Below, piece by piece: positions 11,954-20,420 of a stretch of 23,037 bases of DNA (its first letter is position 1; each line of letters begins with the position of its first letter). Location: positions 1 to 23,037 of the forward strand of contig CAYXVU010000083.1 in assembly GCA_964468725.1 (NCBI GenBank), given 5' to 3'. A program made the position numbers and the translations under genes. Source of the stretch: CAYXVU01 sp964468725. GTDB lineage: Bacteria; Acidobacteriota; Blastocatellia; UBA7656. A model generated the notes under the pieces. The model ran no database searches. It saw nothing but the letters and a program-made list of their open reading frames with translations, and had not been told where the DNA came from.

Positions 11954-13678
11954 TCAACCGGCGGCAAGCTTGGCTTGCAGCATCTCGATCACGGCCTCCA
12001 GCGCCACATCCTCCGAAGCTTTGGTGGCACGTGTCAATACTTCGACCTTTCCTTCTTTGGTCTTCTTGCCGACGGTGATGCGAAACGGCACGCCGATTAA
12101 ATCCGCATCGTTGAACTTCACTCCGGCGCGCTCATCGCGGTCATCTAATAACGCTTCGATACCGGCGGCGGCCAACGCCTCGTACAGGCGTTCGGCAGCG
12201 TTCATCAATTCTTGATCTTTGATGTTGACGACTGTGATGACGACGGGAAACGGCGCAATCGCAGTTGGCCAGATAATGCCCGCGTCGTCGTGATACAACT
12301 CGACCGCCGACACCATGACACGCTCGACGCCGATGCCGTAGCTGCCCATCACAATGGGCGTTTCATTGCCCTCCGCCGTCAGCACCGTTGCGCCCATGCT
12401 TTCAGAATACTTCAATCCCAGTTTGAAGATGTGACCGATCTCGACCGCTTTGAAGACATCGAGCGGCGACTCGCACTTCACGCAGGCTTCGCCCTTTTTC
12501 ACGGTTCGCAAACTTGCCCATCGGTCTACGGCGATGTCGCGGTCTACGGCGACGCCGCGCAAGTGATGGTCGTCTTGGTTTGCGCCGGTCGTCATATTCC
12601 GGCGTCCGCGCAAGGCTTCATCGGCGATGATGCGTGTCACCTTCGGGTGCGAGTTTCGACCCACGCCGACGGCTCCGAGCGAACCGGCAGAGGCGCCCAG
12701 CGCGTCAACGATCTCGTCGGCGCGCGCCGGACGCAGATTGATTGCGCCGCTGGCATCGGCAAGCTTCGTTTCATTCAATTCATGATCGCCGCGTAACAAG
12801 ACGAGCGCCAGTTGGTCATCCAGCATATAGACCAACGTCTTGATCTGCCGGTCTGCCGTCGCGCCGCCTTCAAAGGTCACTAAATCCTCGATGGTGCGAA
12901 CGCCAGGTGTGGGAAAGAGGTCAACGGCGTCGTGGCCTTCGCCATCGTTGACCTCCGGCAATTTTGAAGTCGCTTTCTCTGTGTTCGCAGAGTAGCCGCA
13001 GGCTGCGCATACGACAATCGTATCTTCACCAGCATCCGTGCGAACCATAAATTCGGTGGACTGACTGCCGCCCATCGCGCCGGAACTGGCTTCGACGGGC
13101 GAGTACTTCAACCCGCAACGATCAAAGATACGGCAGTAGGCGTCGTACTGGTCTTGAAAGGCTTTATCGAGTCCCGCCCCATCTACATCGAACGAATAAG
13201 CATCTTTCATGGTAAATTCGCGCACCCGCAACAGCCCCGATTTCGGGCGGGCTTCGTCGCGGAATTTGGTCTGAATCTGATACCAGACTTGCGGCAGATC
13301 ACGATACGAGCGCAGGGTGTGACGCACAATGGTGGTGAAGATCTCTTCGTGCGTCATGCCTAAACACATCTCCGCGCCTTTGCGATCCCGCAAGCGGAAC
13401 ATATTGTCGCCCATCACCTCCCAACGCCCCGACTCTTTCCAGACCTCTGCGGGATGAAGGGCCGGAAGCAAAAACTCCTGCCCGCCGATGCGATTCATCT
13501 CTTCGCGGATGATCTGCATGACGTTGAGACGCACGCGCTGTCCGAGCGGCAGCATCGAGTAAACACCGGCGGTAAGTTGACGAATGAAACCGGCGCGCAC
13601 CAACAGACGGTGACTGATGACTTCGGCATCCGCTGGGTCTTCGCGCAGGGTAGGAACGAACAGATTTGACCATCGCAT
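11954..13678 (-). CDS. proS: Prolyl-tRNA synthetase
   Basis: ProRS attaches proline to tRNA-Pro, such as the TGG gene at 797-872. 574 aa, the usual bacterial length. The class-II catalytic core includes motif 2 (FRDEARPKSGLLRVREFTMKD region, about residues 139-160) and motif 3 (GSYGIGVERV). Between them, at about residues 225-405, lies a YbaK-like editing insertion, which clears Ala-tRNA(Pro). The anticodon-binding domain is C-terminal. The ATG at 13678 has GGAG about 9 nt upstream. It is convergent with dnaJ and divergent from guaB. Confidence 0.96.
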   Translation of the reverse strand: MRWSNLFVPTLREDPADAEVISHRLLVRAGFIRQLTAGVYSMLPLGQRVRLNVMQIIREEMNRIGGQEFLLPALHPAEVWKESGRWEVMGDNMFRLRDRKGAEMCLGMTHEEIFTTIVRHTLRSYRDLPQVWYQIQTKFRDEARPKSGLLRVREFTMKDAYSFDVDGAGLDKAFQDQYDAYCRIFDRCGLKYSPVEASSGAMGGSQSTEFMVRTDAGEDTIVVCAACGYSANTEKATSKLPEVNDGEGHDAVDLFPTPGVRTIEDLVTFEGGATADRQIKTLVYMLDDQLALVLLRGDHELNETKLADASGAINLRPARADEIVDALGASAGSLGAVGVGRNSHPKVTRIIADEALRGRRNMTTGANQDDHHLRGVAVDRDIAVDRWASLRTVKKGEACVKCESPLDVFKAVEIGHIFKLGLKYSESMGATVLTAEGNETPIVMGSYGIGVERVMVSAVELYHDDAGIIWPTAIAPFPVVITVVNIKDQELMNAAERLYEALAAAGIEALLDDRDERAGVKFNDADLIGVPFRITVGKKTKEGKVEVLTRATKASEDVALEAVIEMLQAKLAAG

Positions 13679-13703
13679 AAATACATCTCCTACTAAAATG
13701 AAG

Positions 13704-13726
13704 AGCGCAAGCCGATGGCTTGCGCT
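13704..13726. repeat. Perfect 10-bp hairpin in the proS leader
   Basis: AGCGCAAGCC-GAT-GGCTTGCGCT is a 10-bp perfect stem with a 3-nt loop, 26 nt before the proS start on the minus strand. It resembles a REP-type palindrome and would form in the proS mRNA leader just upstream of the ribosome-binding site. Confidence 0.55.
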
Positions 13727-13745
13727 ACGAGATTGTGAGCCAGCA

Positions 13746-13775
13746 AAAGTAACAAGCGTAAAAGTTGACTGTCAA
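13746..13775 (-). promoter_or_regulatory. Candidate proS promoter
   Basis: On the minus strand: TTGACA (13770-13775), 18-bp spacer, TACTTT (13746-13751). The same -35 and -10 hexamers occur before hrcA with a 17-bp spacer. The transcript would include the 13704-13726 hairpin. Confidence 0.4.
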
Positions 13776-13793
13776 GCATCGCATCCGTCACGC

Positions 13794-13823
13794 TTGCCAA
13801 GCCGCACAGCCCTTTGCTAGAGT
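13794..13823 (+). promoter_or_regulatory. Weak candidate guaB promoter
   Basis: TTGCCA (13794-13799), 18-bp spacer, TAGAGT (13818-13823), giving a leader of roughly 105 nt before guaB. Both hexamers depart from consensus. Confidence 0.25.
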
Positions 13824-13936
13824 CCCGTGCTGGGTCACACGATACCAGCATCAAGTTTTCGATGATCGTTTTCACACGATTCTCAACTCTTCACATCCGA
13901 CGCGCTGAGGCGCGCAATTTTTTATGAGGTGCTGCG

Positions 13937-15400
13937 ATGCTGGTCAACGAAATCCCCGAAGCCTTAACGTTTGATGATGTCTCGATCTTGCCTGCGCGCA
14001 GCGGTGTGCTGCCCAATGAAGCCGAGACCGCGACCAAATTCACCCGCAACATTCCCTTGAATATCCCCATCACGTCGGCAGCGATGGATACGGTGACCGA
14101 ATCGCATCTGGCCATTGCCATTGCCCAGCAAGGCGGCATCGGGGTGATTCACAAAAATCTCTCTATCGAGGCGCAACGCGACGAAGTGGACAAAGTGAAG
14201 CGCAGCGAGTCCGGCATGATCGTTGACCCGGTGACCATGACGCCGGATCGCCCCATTGCTGAAGCGATGGAGATGATGCAGCATTACCATATCTCCGGCG
14301 TACCCATTGTTGAAGAAAACGGACATCTGGTTGGCATCTTGACCAACCGCGACTTGCGCTTCGAGACGCGGCTCGATCTGCCGATCAGCGAAGTGATGAC
14401 CAGAGAAAATCTCATCACCGTTCCGGTCGGCACGACGCTCAACGAGGCGCGCAGCATTCTGCAAAAGCATCGCGTCGAAAAACTTTTGGTCGTTGATGAT
14501 AAGTACAAACTCAAAGGTCTCATCACCGTTAAAGATATTCAAAAAGCCATCAAGTATCCCTTAGCAGCGAAAGACCACCTCGGACGCTTGCGCGTTGCCG
14601 CAGCCATTGGCGCGACCGGCGATTTTCTGGAACGCGCAGAGGAGCTGCTGCGCGCGCGCGTTGATTGCTTAGTCATTGATACGGCGCACGGCCATACGGA
14701 GAGCGTTATCGCCGCCATCAAAACGGTCAAAAGCCGCTACCCCGAAATTGATGTCGTCGCCGGAAACATCGCCACCGCTGACGCGGCAAAAGATCTCATC
14801 AACGCCGGAGCAGATGCCCTCAAAGCCGGTATGGGACCCGGTTCGATTTGTACCACGCGCATCGTCAGCGGCGCGGGCGTGCCGCAAATTACGGCGATTT
14901 TAGATTGCGCGCGGGCGGCGCGCGGCACAGGCGTGCCGGTAATTGCCGATGGCGGCATCAAGTATTCCGGCGATATTGCCAAAGCGATGGTGGCAGGCGC
15001 AGATGCGGTGATGATCGGGTCGTTGTTTGCCGGAACTGATGAAAGCCCCGGCGAAATCATTCTCTTTCAAGGCCGCTCGTTCAAATCCTATCGCGGCATG
15101 GGGTCGCTTTCGGCGATGAAGCAGGGCAGCAAAGACCGTTACGGACAAGCAGGCGCGGAGATGTCCAAGCTTGTGCCCGAAGGCATTGAAGGCCGCGTGC
15201 CCTACAAAGGCCCCTTGGCTTCGATGATTCATCAATTGGTCGGCGGTTTGAAATCGGGGATGGGATATTCCGGCTGCCGCACCATTCAAGAGCTAAAAGA
15301 GAAGGCTCGCTTCATTCGCGTTACCAACGCAGGCTTACGCGAAAGTCACGTACACGATGTCATCATCACCAAAGAAGCCCCCAACTACCAGATCGAGTAA
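13937..15400 (+). CDS. guaB: IMP dehydrogenase
   Basis: GuaB oxidises IMP to XMP with NAD+, the first committed step of guanine nucleotide synthesis. 487 aa, standard length. The catalytic TIM barrel is interrupted at about residues 95-205 by a CBS (Bateman) pair (VDPVTMTPDRPI..., EVMTRENLITVPVG). The active-site loop GPGSICTTR has the catalytic Cys at 305. The IADGGIKYSGDIAKA phosphate-binding segment and the flap (KQGSKDRYGQ) are intact. GAGG lies 8 nt before the ATG. No guaA follows in this window. Confidence 0.97.
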   Translation: MLVNEIPEALTFDDVSILPARSGVLPNEAETATKFTRNIPLNIPITSAAMDTVTESHLAIAIAQQGGIGVIHKNLSIEAQRDEVDKVKRSESGMIVDPVTMTPDRPIAEAMEMMQHYHISGVPIVEENGHLVGILTNRDLRFETRLDLPISEVMTRENLITVPVGTTLNEARSILQKHRVEKLLVVDDKYKLKGLITVKDIQKAIKYPLAAKDHLGRLRVAAAIGATGDFLERAEELLRARVDCLVIDTAHGHTESVIAAIKTVKSRYPEIDVVAGNIATADAAKDLINAGADALKAGMGPGSICTTRIVSGAGVPQITAILDCARAARGTGVPVIADGGIKYSGDIAKAMVAGADAVMIGSLFAGTDESPGEIILFQGRSFKSYRGMGSLSAMKQGSKDRYGQAGAEMSKLVPEGIEGRVPYKGPLASMIHQLVGGLKSGMGYSGCRTIQELKEKARFIRVTNAGLRESHVHDVIITKEAPNYQIE

Positions 15401-15838
15401 GGCGGAGGGTTGACCGACCTCCCCGAATCGCGCGTCTTTATGTCATCATGAGGCGCAACCGTCCGCGAATCAATCGCATCGGTGTGCATCCGATCCGCGA
15501 CTTGTGCCCTTCAGAGAATCGTCTTGCCAATAGCCGTCGGCCATCTGGAGCAACCAACCTCAAACTTTCTTTGTAAAAGCGCAATCTTGAACTGAGCCAT
15601 CTGCGTGTGGGCGTTTGCAACTACCCATCACCTCCGGCTCTTTCCTTTCCCCGTCTATGTGCCTGCTGACCTCGATTCGCCTCCGCAGACCTGTGGTTTT
15701 GGGGTGCAACAATGCCCTGCCCGGTGTCAGCAAAATCTTGCGCCATGATTTTGTTGTTGCGCGCAAGCGGACGGATTTACAATGGTTAGCATTGGTTTCT
15801 GTACGGCATCCGAATTGCTGATATAGCGGGTTGATCCA
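15401..15838. other. 438-nt region after guaB, no gene recognised
   Basis: The short open frames here have no recognisable family or ribosome-binding site. GGAGG/CCTCC around 15404-15422 can form a weak hairpin without a T tract. At the right end, TTGTTG (15754-15759), an 18-bp spacer and TACAAT (15778-15783) make a plausible promoter for the lipid-kinase gene, with a leader of about 50 nt. Confidence 0.4.
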
Positions 15839-16894
15839 ATGACCAGTAAACGAGCCGCCATTATTTACAATCCCGCGTCGGGGCGTTCGGGTCGCCGTGC
15901 TGAGAAGGTGCGCGACCTGATTCGCTTGCTTGCCGAACGCGGCATTACGGCTCAAGGGCACGCAACGCAAACGCCGCACGACGCCACGCGGCTCGCCCGT
16001 CAAGCTCTGAGCGATGGCGCAGAGATCATCGTCAGCTATGGTGGCGACGGCACGCTCAACGAAGTCATTCAAGCGATGGCCAATGATTCGGCGGCGCTCG
16101 CTGTGTGGCCGGGCGGCACCGCCAACGTTGCCGCTATGGTGCTCGGTATGCCGACGAACCGATCCCGGCTTGCCGACGTTATCGCCGCTGGCAAGACCAA
16201 ACGCATCGCGCTCGGCATCGCGTCAAAGCGATTGCCGGTTATCGGCAGCCCGTCATCGGTTGAGACAGCAGCGAGTAACGAAGCAGAAAATCTGGAGAGG
16301 ATGGCGACCGAACACGTAGCGGAGATTGCCCCTTCACCCCTTCACCCCCTCATCCCTTCATCCCTTCCCTCCGTCTCCCCGGCTTACCCGTCCCGCGAAA
16401 CCGAGCGTTACTTTTTCCTGTTTGCAGGCATTGGGTTGGACGCTTCGATTGCTCGCAAGGTGAATGTGAGACTCAAGCGCGTGATCGGCGAACTTGCGTA
16501 CTGGATCGAAGGCATTAAGCATTTGTTCAGTTGGCAACCGCAAGCCTTTGTCGTCGAAGTTGACGGGCAGAGATATGACAGTGTGTTTACGCTCATCGCC
16601 AATGGCAATGGCTATGGCGGACGGCTCTATGTCACCCCCAATGCGCGATTGGAAGACCCGATCTTCGAGTTGCACATTCTGCCGCCTCAGCGCAGCAAAT
16701 TGGTTTATCTGCGCGATTTGATCAACTGCATGCTTGGCAAACCCGAAAAGACCAGCGGCACATTGGTGCGCGGTCTGCGCGTCACAGCCAACTCTTCGCA
16801 CCTGCCTTGGGTCGAAGTAGATGGCGAAGTGATTGGGTCGTTGCCCATGCAGTTTGCGGTCGCGCCAGACGCGCTGACAGTCATCGTACCGTAA
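15839..16894 (+). CDS. Diacylglycerol kinase / YegS-BmrU family lipid kinase
   Basis: ATP-dependent kinase-like protein of the DAGK catalytic family, which phosphorylates lipids such as diacylglycerol. 351 aa. The N-terminus YNPASGRSG and the nucleotide-binding GGDGTLNEV (residues 68-76) with PGGTAN are diagnostic, and the beta-sandwich C-terminal domain carries GNGxxYGG-like NGNGYGG. Residues about 138-190 are an insertion rich in Ala/Glu, then Ser/Pro/Leu. Its DNA at 16331-16370 is a pyrimidine repeat also found in a tRNA spacer. The exact lipid substrate cannot be read from sequence. The downstream TPR gene starts 19 nt after the stop and is probably co-transcribed. Confidence 0.88.
   Translation: MTSKRAAIIYNPASGRSGRRAEKVRDLIRLLAERGITAQGHATQTPHDATRLARQALSDGAEIIVSYGGDGTLNEVIQAMANDSAALAVWPGGTANVAAMVLGMPTNRSRLADVIAAGKTKRIALGIASKRLPVIGSPSSVETAASNEAENLERMATEHVAEIAPSPLHPLIPSSLPSVSPAYPSRETERYFFLFAGIGLDASIARKVNVRLKRVIGELAYWIEGIKHLFSWQPQAFVVEVDGQRYDSVFTLIANGNGYGGRLYVTPNARLEDPIFELHILPPQRSKLVYLRDLINCMLGKPEKTSGTLVRGLRVTANSSHLPWVEVDGEVIGSLPMQFAVAPDALTVIVP
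16331..16370 (+). repeat. Imperfect CCTTCACCC/CCTTCATCCC repeat inside the kinase gene
   Basis: Consecutive units CCTTCACCC, CTTCACCCC, CTCATCC, CTTCATCC and CTTCC encode PSPLHPLIPSSLP in frame. The same kind of run occurs in the tRNA spacer at 1538-1566 and inverted at 1450-1476. Confidence 0.6.
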
Positions 16895-16913
16895 TCATTC
16901 AGGAGGTTTTACA

Positions 16914-18233
16914 ATGGATGCTTTATTCAATCTCGATCAACGGCTCGAAGGTGATCGCTTGAAGTTCTGCACCGTTGCGCGAGGCTGCGCTTGCCTAATG
17001 CTGTGCGTCGCGTTGGTGCTGCCGACACCGGCGGCAACGGCGCTGGCTTTACAACAGCCGTCAGTCAGTGCGGGGGTAGAGGGCAAAGCCGATGACACCA
17101 ACGCTTCAGCTCTCAACCAAGAGATTGATCGCCTGCGCGTCGAAGGTTTCAATTTGCTCTACGATCTGGAGTACACAACGGCGCGCGAGCGTTTTTTGAA
17201 GATGACCAAACTGGCGCCCGATCACCCGGCGGGCTTTCTGTATCTGGCCAATAATCTATGGCTGGAAACCTTGGCAGCCAGTCGCCGCCTCAATACTTCG
17301 GTCTACACCAGCGGCTCGTTTTATGAGCAGGACAAAGACGAAGATCGCTCAGACCCCAAACGCGACCGCAATTTCGGCAATCTGATTGGCCAAGCTATCA
17401 GCCTGGCCAAAGCGCGTTTGCAAAAGAATACCGACGATGTTGAAGCTTTGTACTATTACGCTTCGGCGCTTGGTCTGCGCGCCAGTTATCAAGTCACCGT
17501 CAAGCGCAGCTTTCGCAAAGCCCTCGGCGATGCCAATGAATCCATCAAGCTGCATAAGAAGGTCGTCAAACTCGATCCCGACTATGTTGATTCGTATCTG
17601 AGCATCGGGCTGTATGAATATGTGATTGATACCTTGCCGATGTTGTGGCGCACGTTGGCGCGGCTGGCCGGACTGAGCGGCTCAAGAAAACGCGGCATCG
17701 AACAGCTTGAAATGGTCGTCGCCAAAGGCAAGTACACGCAAGATGATGCGCGCGTCGTCCTCATCGGTCTGTACGGCAAAGAGCGCAAGCCCGAACGCGC
17801 CCTTGAGATGATTAGCTATCTGGCCAATAAGTATCAGCACAATTACCTGTTCGGCGTCGAGCGCGCGGGCATGCTCTATAAGATGAGTCGCACCGAAGAA
17901 GGCGCACAGGCCTATGGCGAGTTGCTCAAAGATGCCCGCATCGCGCAGGCGGCAACCGATTTGATCTATTACCAATGGGGGCAGTCATCGTTGGCAAAAG
18001 GCGATTTTGTGACTGCTATTCAGAAATTCAATGAGGTGAAGAAGTGGTCGAAGTCCGACCCCGATCTGGTATCGTTGGCGCATCTCTATTCGGCGCTCGC
18101 GCTCGATGCCACCGGCAAACGCACGGAAGCTGTCAGCGAGTATGAAGCGGTGCTCAAACGTGAAAACGTTTACGATTCGCACAAGCAAGCGTCGCAGTAC
18201 ATCAAAGCGCCTTACGTTCCCGCAAAGAGTTGA
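16914..18233 (+). CDS. TPR-repeat protein, probably exported
   Basis: 439 aa, of unknown function. A hydrophobic segment at about residues 23-47 with an AxA-type end (ATALALQQ) suggests export, with an unusually long N-terminal region; a later start is conceivable, but AGGAGG 7 nt before ATG 16914 supports this one. The rest is helical and repeat-like, with TPR-style segments (AGFLYLANNLW; AGxLYKMSRTEEGAQAYGELL; ALALDATGKRTEAVSEYEAVL). TPR proteins scaffold protein-protein contacts, and no enzyme motif is visible. It follows the lipid kinase by 19 nt, so a cell-envelope role is possible but is only inference. Confidence 0.8.
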   Translation: MDALFNLDQRLEGDRLKFCTVARGCACLMLCVALVLPTPAATALALQQPSVSAGVEGKADDTNASALNQEIDRLRVEGFNLLYDLEYTTARERFLKMTKLAPDHPAGFLYLANNLWLETLAASRRLNTSVYTSGSFYEQDKDEDRSDPKRDRNFGNLIGQAISLAKARLQKNTDDVEALYYYASALGLRASYQVTVKRSFRKALGDANESIKLHKKVVKLDPDYVDSYLSIGLYEYVIDTLPMLWRTLARLAGLSGSRKRGIEQLEMVVAKGKYTQDDARVVLIGLYGKERKPERALEMISYLANKYQHNYLFGVERAGMLYKMSRTEEGAQAYGELLKDARIAQAATDLIYYQWGQSSLAKGDFVTAIQKFNEVKKWSKSDPDLVSLAHLYSALALDATGKRTEAVSEYEAVLKRENVYDSHKQASQYIKAPYVPAKS

Positions 18234-18312
18234 GGCGCGGCATCCTGATGACGGGTTATGGCATCGAAGTGCCCGCGATTGCAACCACCCAGTCATCGCA
18301 GGATGAAAGGAG

Positions 18313-18341
18313 GATTCTCGATCTATCAGAGATCGGGAATC
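18313..18341 (+). promoter_or_regulatory. Hairpin between a strong Shine-Dalgarno and the next start
   Basis: GATTCTCGATCT (18313-18324) and AGATCGGGAATC (18330-18341) pair over 12 positions (one G-U) with a 5-nt loop. AAAGGAGG ends at 18313 and the ATG of the membrane protein is at 18355. Folding would shorten the effective distance from about 41 nt to about 13 nt. Confidence 0.5.
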
Positions 18342-18354
18342 ACAGATACCGCAG

Positions 18355-18981
18355 ATGACAACTGGCTCAAAAATCGAAACGCCGTTCGTAGCGACGGCGA
18401 ATCATCGTTTACCGATAAACGTGCGCCTGCTCGGGCTATTGCCGCTGGCGTTTTTCATTGCCCACTTTTGGTTCTATGCGACGGCAGAGTTTTATGCGGA
18501 CAATCGCGGCGTCGAAAACATGCTCTGGATGTGCAATGTCAGCAATCTGCTCCTTGCCGTCGGGTTGTTGATCGGGTCGCGGCGGCTGATTCGCTTATCG
18601 GTCATCTGGCTCATTCCAGGACTGCCGCTGTGGTTGTTTGAAGTCGTGCGCAACGGCGGCTGGTTGATTACCTCGTTTTTCACCCATATTGGCGGGTTGC
18701 TCGTTGGGCTGATTGCGATGCGATGGGTGCGCACCGACAAATGGTCATGGGCTTATGCGCTCGGCTGGTACGTGCTGATGCAGCAACTGAGCCGCTGGTT
18801 CACGACGCCCTACTGGAATGTGAATGTCGCACACAAAATTTACAGCGGCTATGAACAGATTGTCAGTCAGTATTGGCAATTTTGGGGGTTGACGACGCTG
18901 ATGGTCGCAGCGGGCTTGTGGGTGCTCGGCTTCCTCTTGCTCAAGCTGTTCCCGCCGCCACCGGCTTTGCCCTCAAACTAA
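18355..18981 (+). CDS. Multi-pass membrane protein, unknown function
   Basis: 208 aa with about six hydrophobic segments: around residues 22-42, 57-76, 80-97, 104-122, 133-150 and 180-202. Aromatic residues are frequent (WFYATAEFYAD, WLITSFFTHIGG, YWQFWG). I do not recognise the family. In this frame a stop at 18304 lies upstream and ATG 18355 is the first usual start; no Shine-Dalgarno sits immediately before it, but AAAGGAGG lies upstream of a hairpin that could bring it close. The tail is proline-rich. It follows the TPR gene by about 120 nt on the same strand. Confidence 0.75.
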   Translation: MTTGSKIETPFVATANHRLPINVRLLGLLPLAFFIAHFWFYATAEFYADNRGVENMLWMCNVSNLLLAVGLLIGSRRLIRLSVIWLIPGLPLWLFEVVRNGGWLITSFFTHIGGLLVGLIAMRWVRTDKWSWAYALGWYVLMQQLSRWFTTPYWNVNVAHKIYSGYEQIVSQYWQFWGLTTLMVAAGLWVLGFLLLKLFPPPPALPSN

Positions 18982-19097
18982 GCGATAGATGAATCCGGAA
19001 TCGGCGGATTGACCCGGAGCGCTCGGCTAGCTGCGCGCCAATCCGTCGCCTTCATCGGGATCGGAGTTCACTCTCTTTTTGTATTGAAGAGAACGTC

Positions 19098-20402
19098 ATG
19101 GCACTCGTGCTTGAATCATCTGCATCGCAGGCCGTACAACTTACACACCCTGCGCCAAAGCGTAAGCTGATCGTCGCGCTCGACGGCGTTCCATGGCAAG
19201 CCATTGACGAAGCGCGGCGTGTGGGCTGCTTTACGATCTTTCACGAACCGGCGCGCGTCATCTCGCCGTTTCCGACGATGACCAACGTCGGCATGAACGC
19301 AATGATGGGCGCGCGGCGTTCGCTCGGCTATGAAAACCTCTACTACGACCGCGAACGCGGGCGCATGTGCGGCGGCGCGATGAAGTATGTACAAAAGCGC
19401 GGGCATGATGACGCGCAACGTGGCTATCACTGCTTGCTCAATTATCAAGAACCCATGCCCTACGAGTTCTTGATCTACGTCTTCCCGGAACGCATCTTCA
19501 GCGCCGATGTGGCGAGATTCCTCGATGCCTTCAACCGTTCGACCGCGCCAGTCTTCTATGCGTTTTTGAAGTCCACAGACGGTATCATTCACCTCGGCGG
19601 GCGAGAGAAGCTAGCCCGCGTGCTGATTGAAGTCGATGCCGCGCTCGCCCAGTTGTCTGAAGACCATCGCGGCGCGGTGGAAATTCTGGCGTGCGCCGAT
19701 CACGGCAACACCTTGATGTCGTTCGAACGCGTGCCAATGAAGAAGCATCTGGCGCGCTACGGATTCGAGTTGACCAATCGCACGACGAAGCGACGGTCGG
19801 CCATCATTCCGGGCTTCGGTCTGTGCAGCTATGCGCCGATCTATACGGCGGTCGAAAATCGCCGCCTACTGGCCGAAGCCCTTGCTGAACTGGTCGGCGT
19901 GGACTTTTCGGCCTTCTTGCCGGTTGATGATGCTTTCAAAGATGGCGACGCAAGGAGTGTGACCGAAGTGATGGGCGCACGCGGTCACGCACGCATTCAC
20001 TATGACGCTAAGCGGAATCGCTTTCGCTATGAACCGATAAGCGGCGATCCGCTGAAGCTCAATGAATTGGCGGCGGCTCTCGCAGCACAAGGGTTGCTCG
20101 ACGCGTACGGTTACGCTGACGACTCTGCGTGGTTCGAAGCGACGAAAGACCACCTCTACCCGGACGCGCTGCACAATATCTGGTCGTCGGTGCGCGAGCA
20201 CGTCGAATCAACTGCCGATGTGTTAGTCAGTTTCGAAGACGGTTACTGTTATGGCAACGTCTGGTTCGACCGGTTGGTTACGCTCAAAGCGACGCATGGC
20301 AGTGCGCTGCGCTCGACAAGCTACGCTTTCCTGATGTCCACCCACCGCGAGATGAACTCCCATCTGCGCGCCAGCGCAGCCAGTCGCTTGTTGCGTGTTT
20401 GA
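19098..20402 (+). CDS. Alkaline-phosphatase-superfamily phosphodiesterase-like protein
   Basis: 434 aa. The metal-site pattern of the alkaline-phosphatase/phosphodiesterase fold is visible: LDG near residue 29, SPFPTMT at 56-62 (expected nucleophile region), a Thr-Asp-Gly...His segment (STDGIIH), ADHGN, and a late THGS. This fits a type-I phosphodiesterase/nucleotide pyrophosphatase-like or sulfatase-like hydrolase; the substrate is unknown. There is no signal peptide, so it is probably cytoplasmic. GAAGAGAA precedes the ATG. It ends 18 nt from the convergent Uma2 gene. Confidence 0.75.
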   Translation: MALVLESSASQAVQLTHPAPKRKLIVALDGVPWQAIDEARRVGCFTIFHEPARVISPFPTMTNVGMNAMMGARRSLGYENLYYDRERGRMCGGAMKYVQKRGHDDAQRGYHCLLNYQEPMPYEFLIYVFPERIFSADVARFLDAFNRSTAPVFYAFLKSTDGIIHLGGREKLARVLIEVDAALAQLSEDHRGAVEILACADHGNTLMSFERVPMKKHLARYGFELTNRTTKRRSAIIPGFGLCSYAPIYTAVENRRLLAEALAELVGVDFSAFLPVDDAFKDGDARSVTEVMGARGHARIHYDAKRNRFRYEPISGDPLKLNELAAALAAQGLLDAYGYADDSAWFEATKDHLYPDALHNIWSSVREHVESTADVLVSFEDGYCYGNVWFDRLVTLKATHGSALRSTSYAFLMSTHREMNSHLRASAASRLLRV

Positions 20403-20420
20403 TCGAAGGTTGTAGATCAG

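Noticed and set aside
16014..16319. Long open frames overlapping the kinase gene
   Set aside because: They lack family features and ribosome-binding sites and run in shadow frames of the kinase; the same applies to many antisense frames over lptD, dnaK, dnaJ, proS and guaB.
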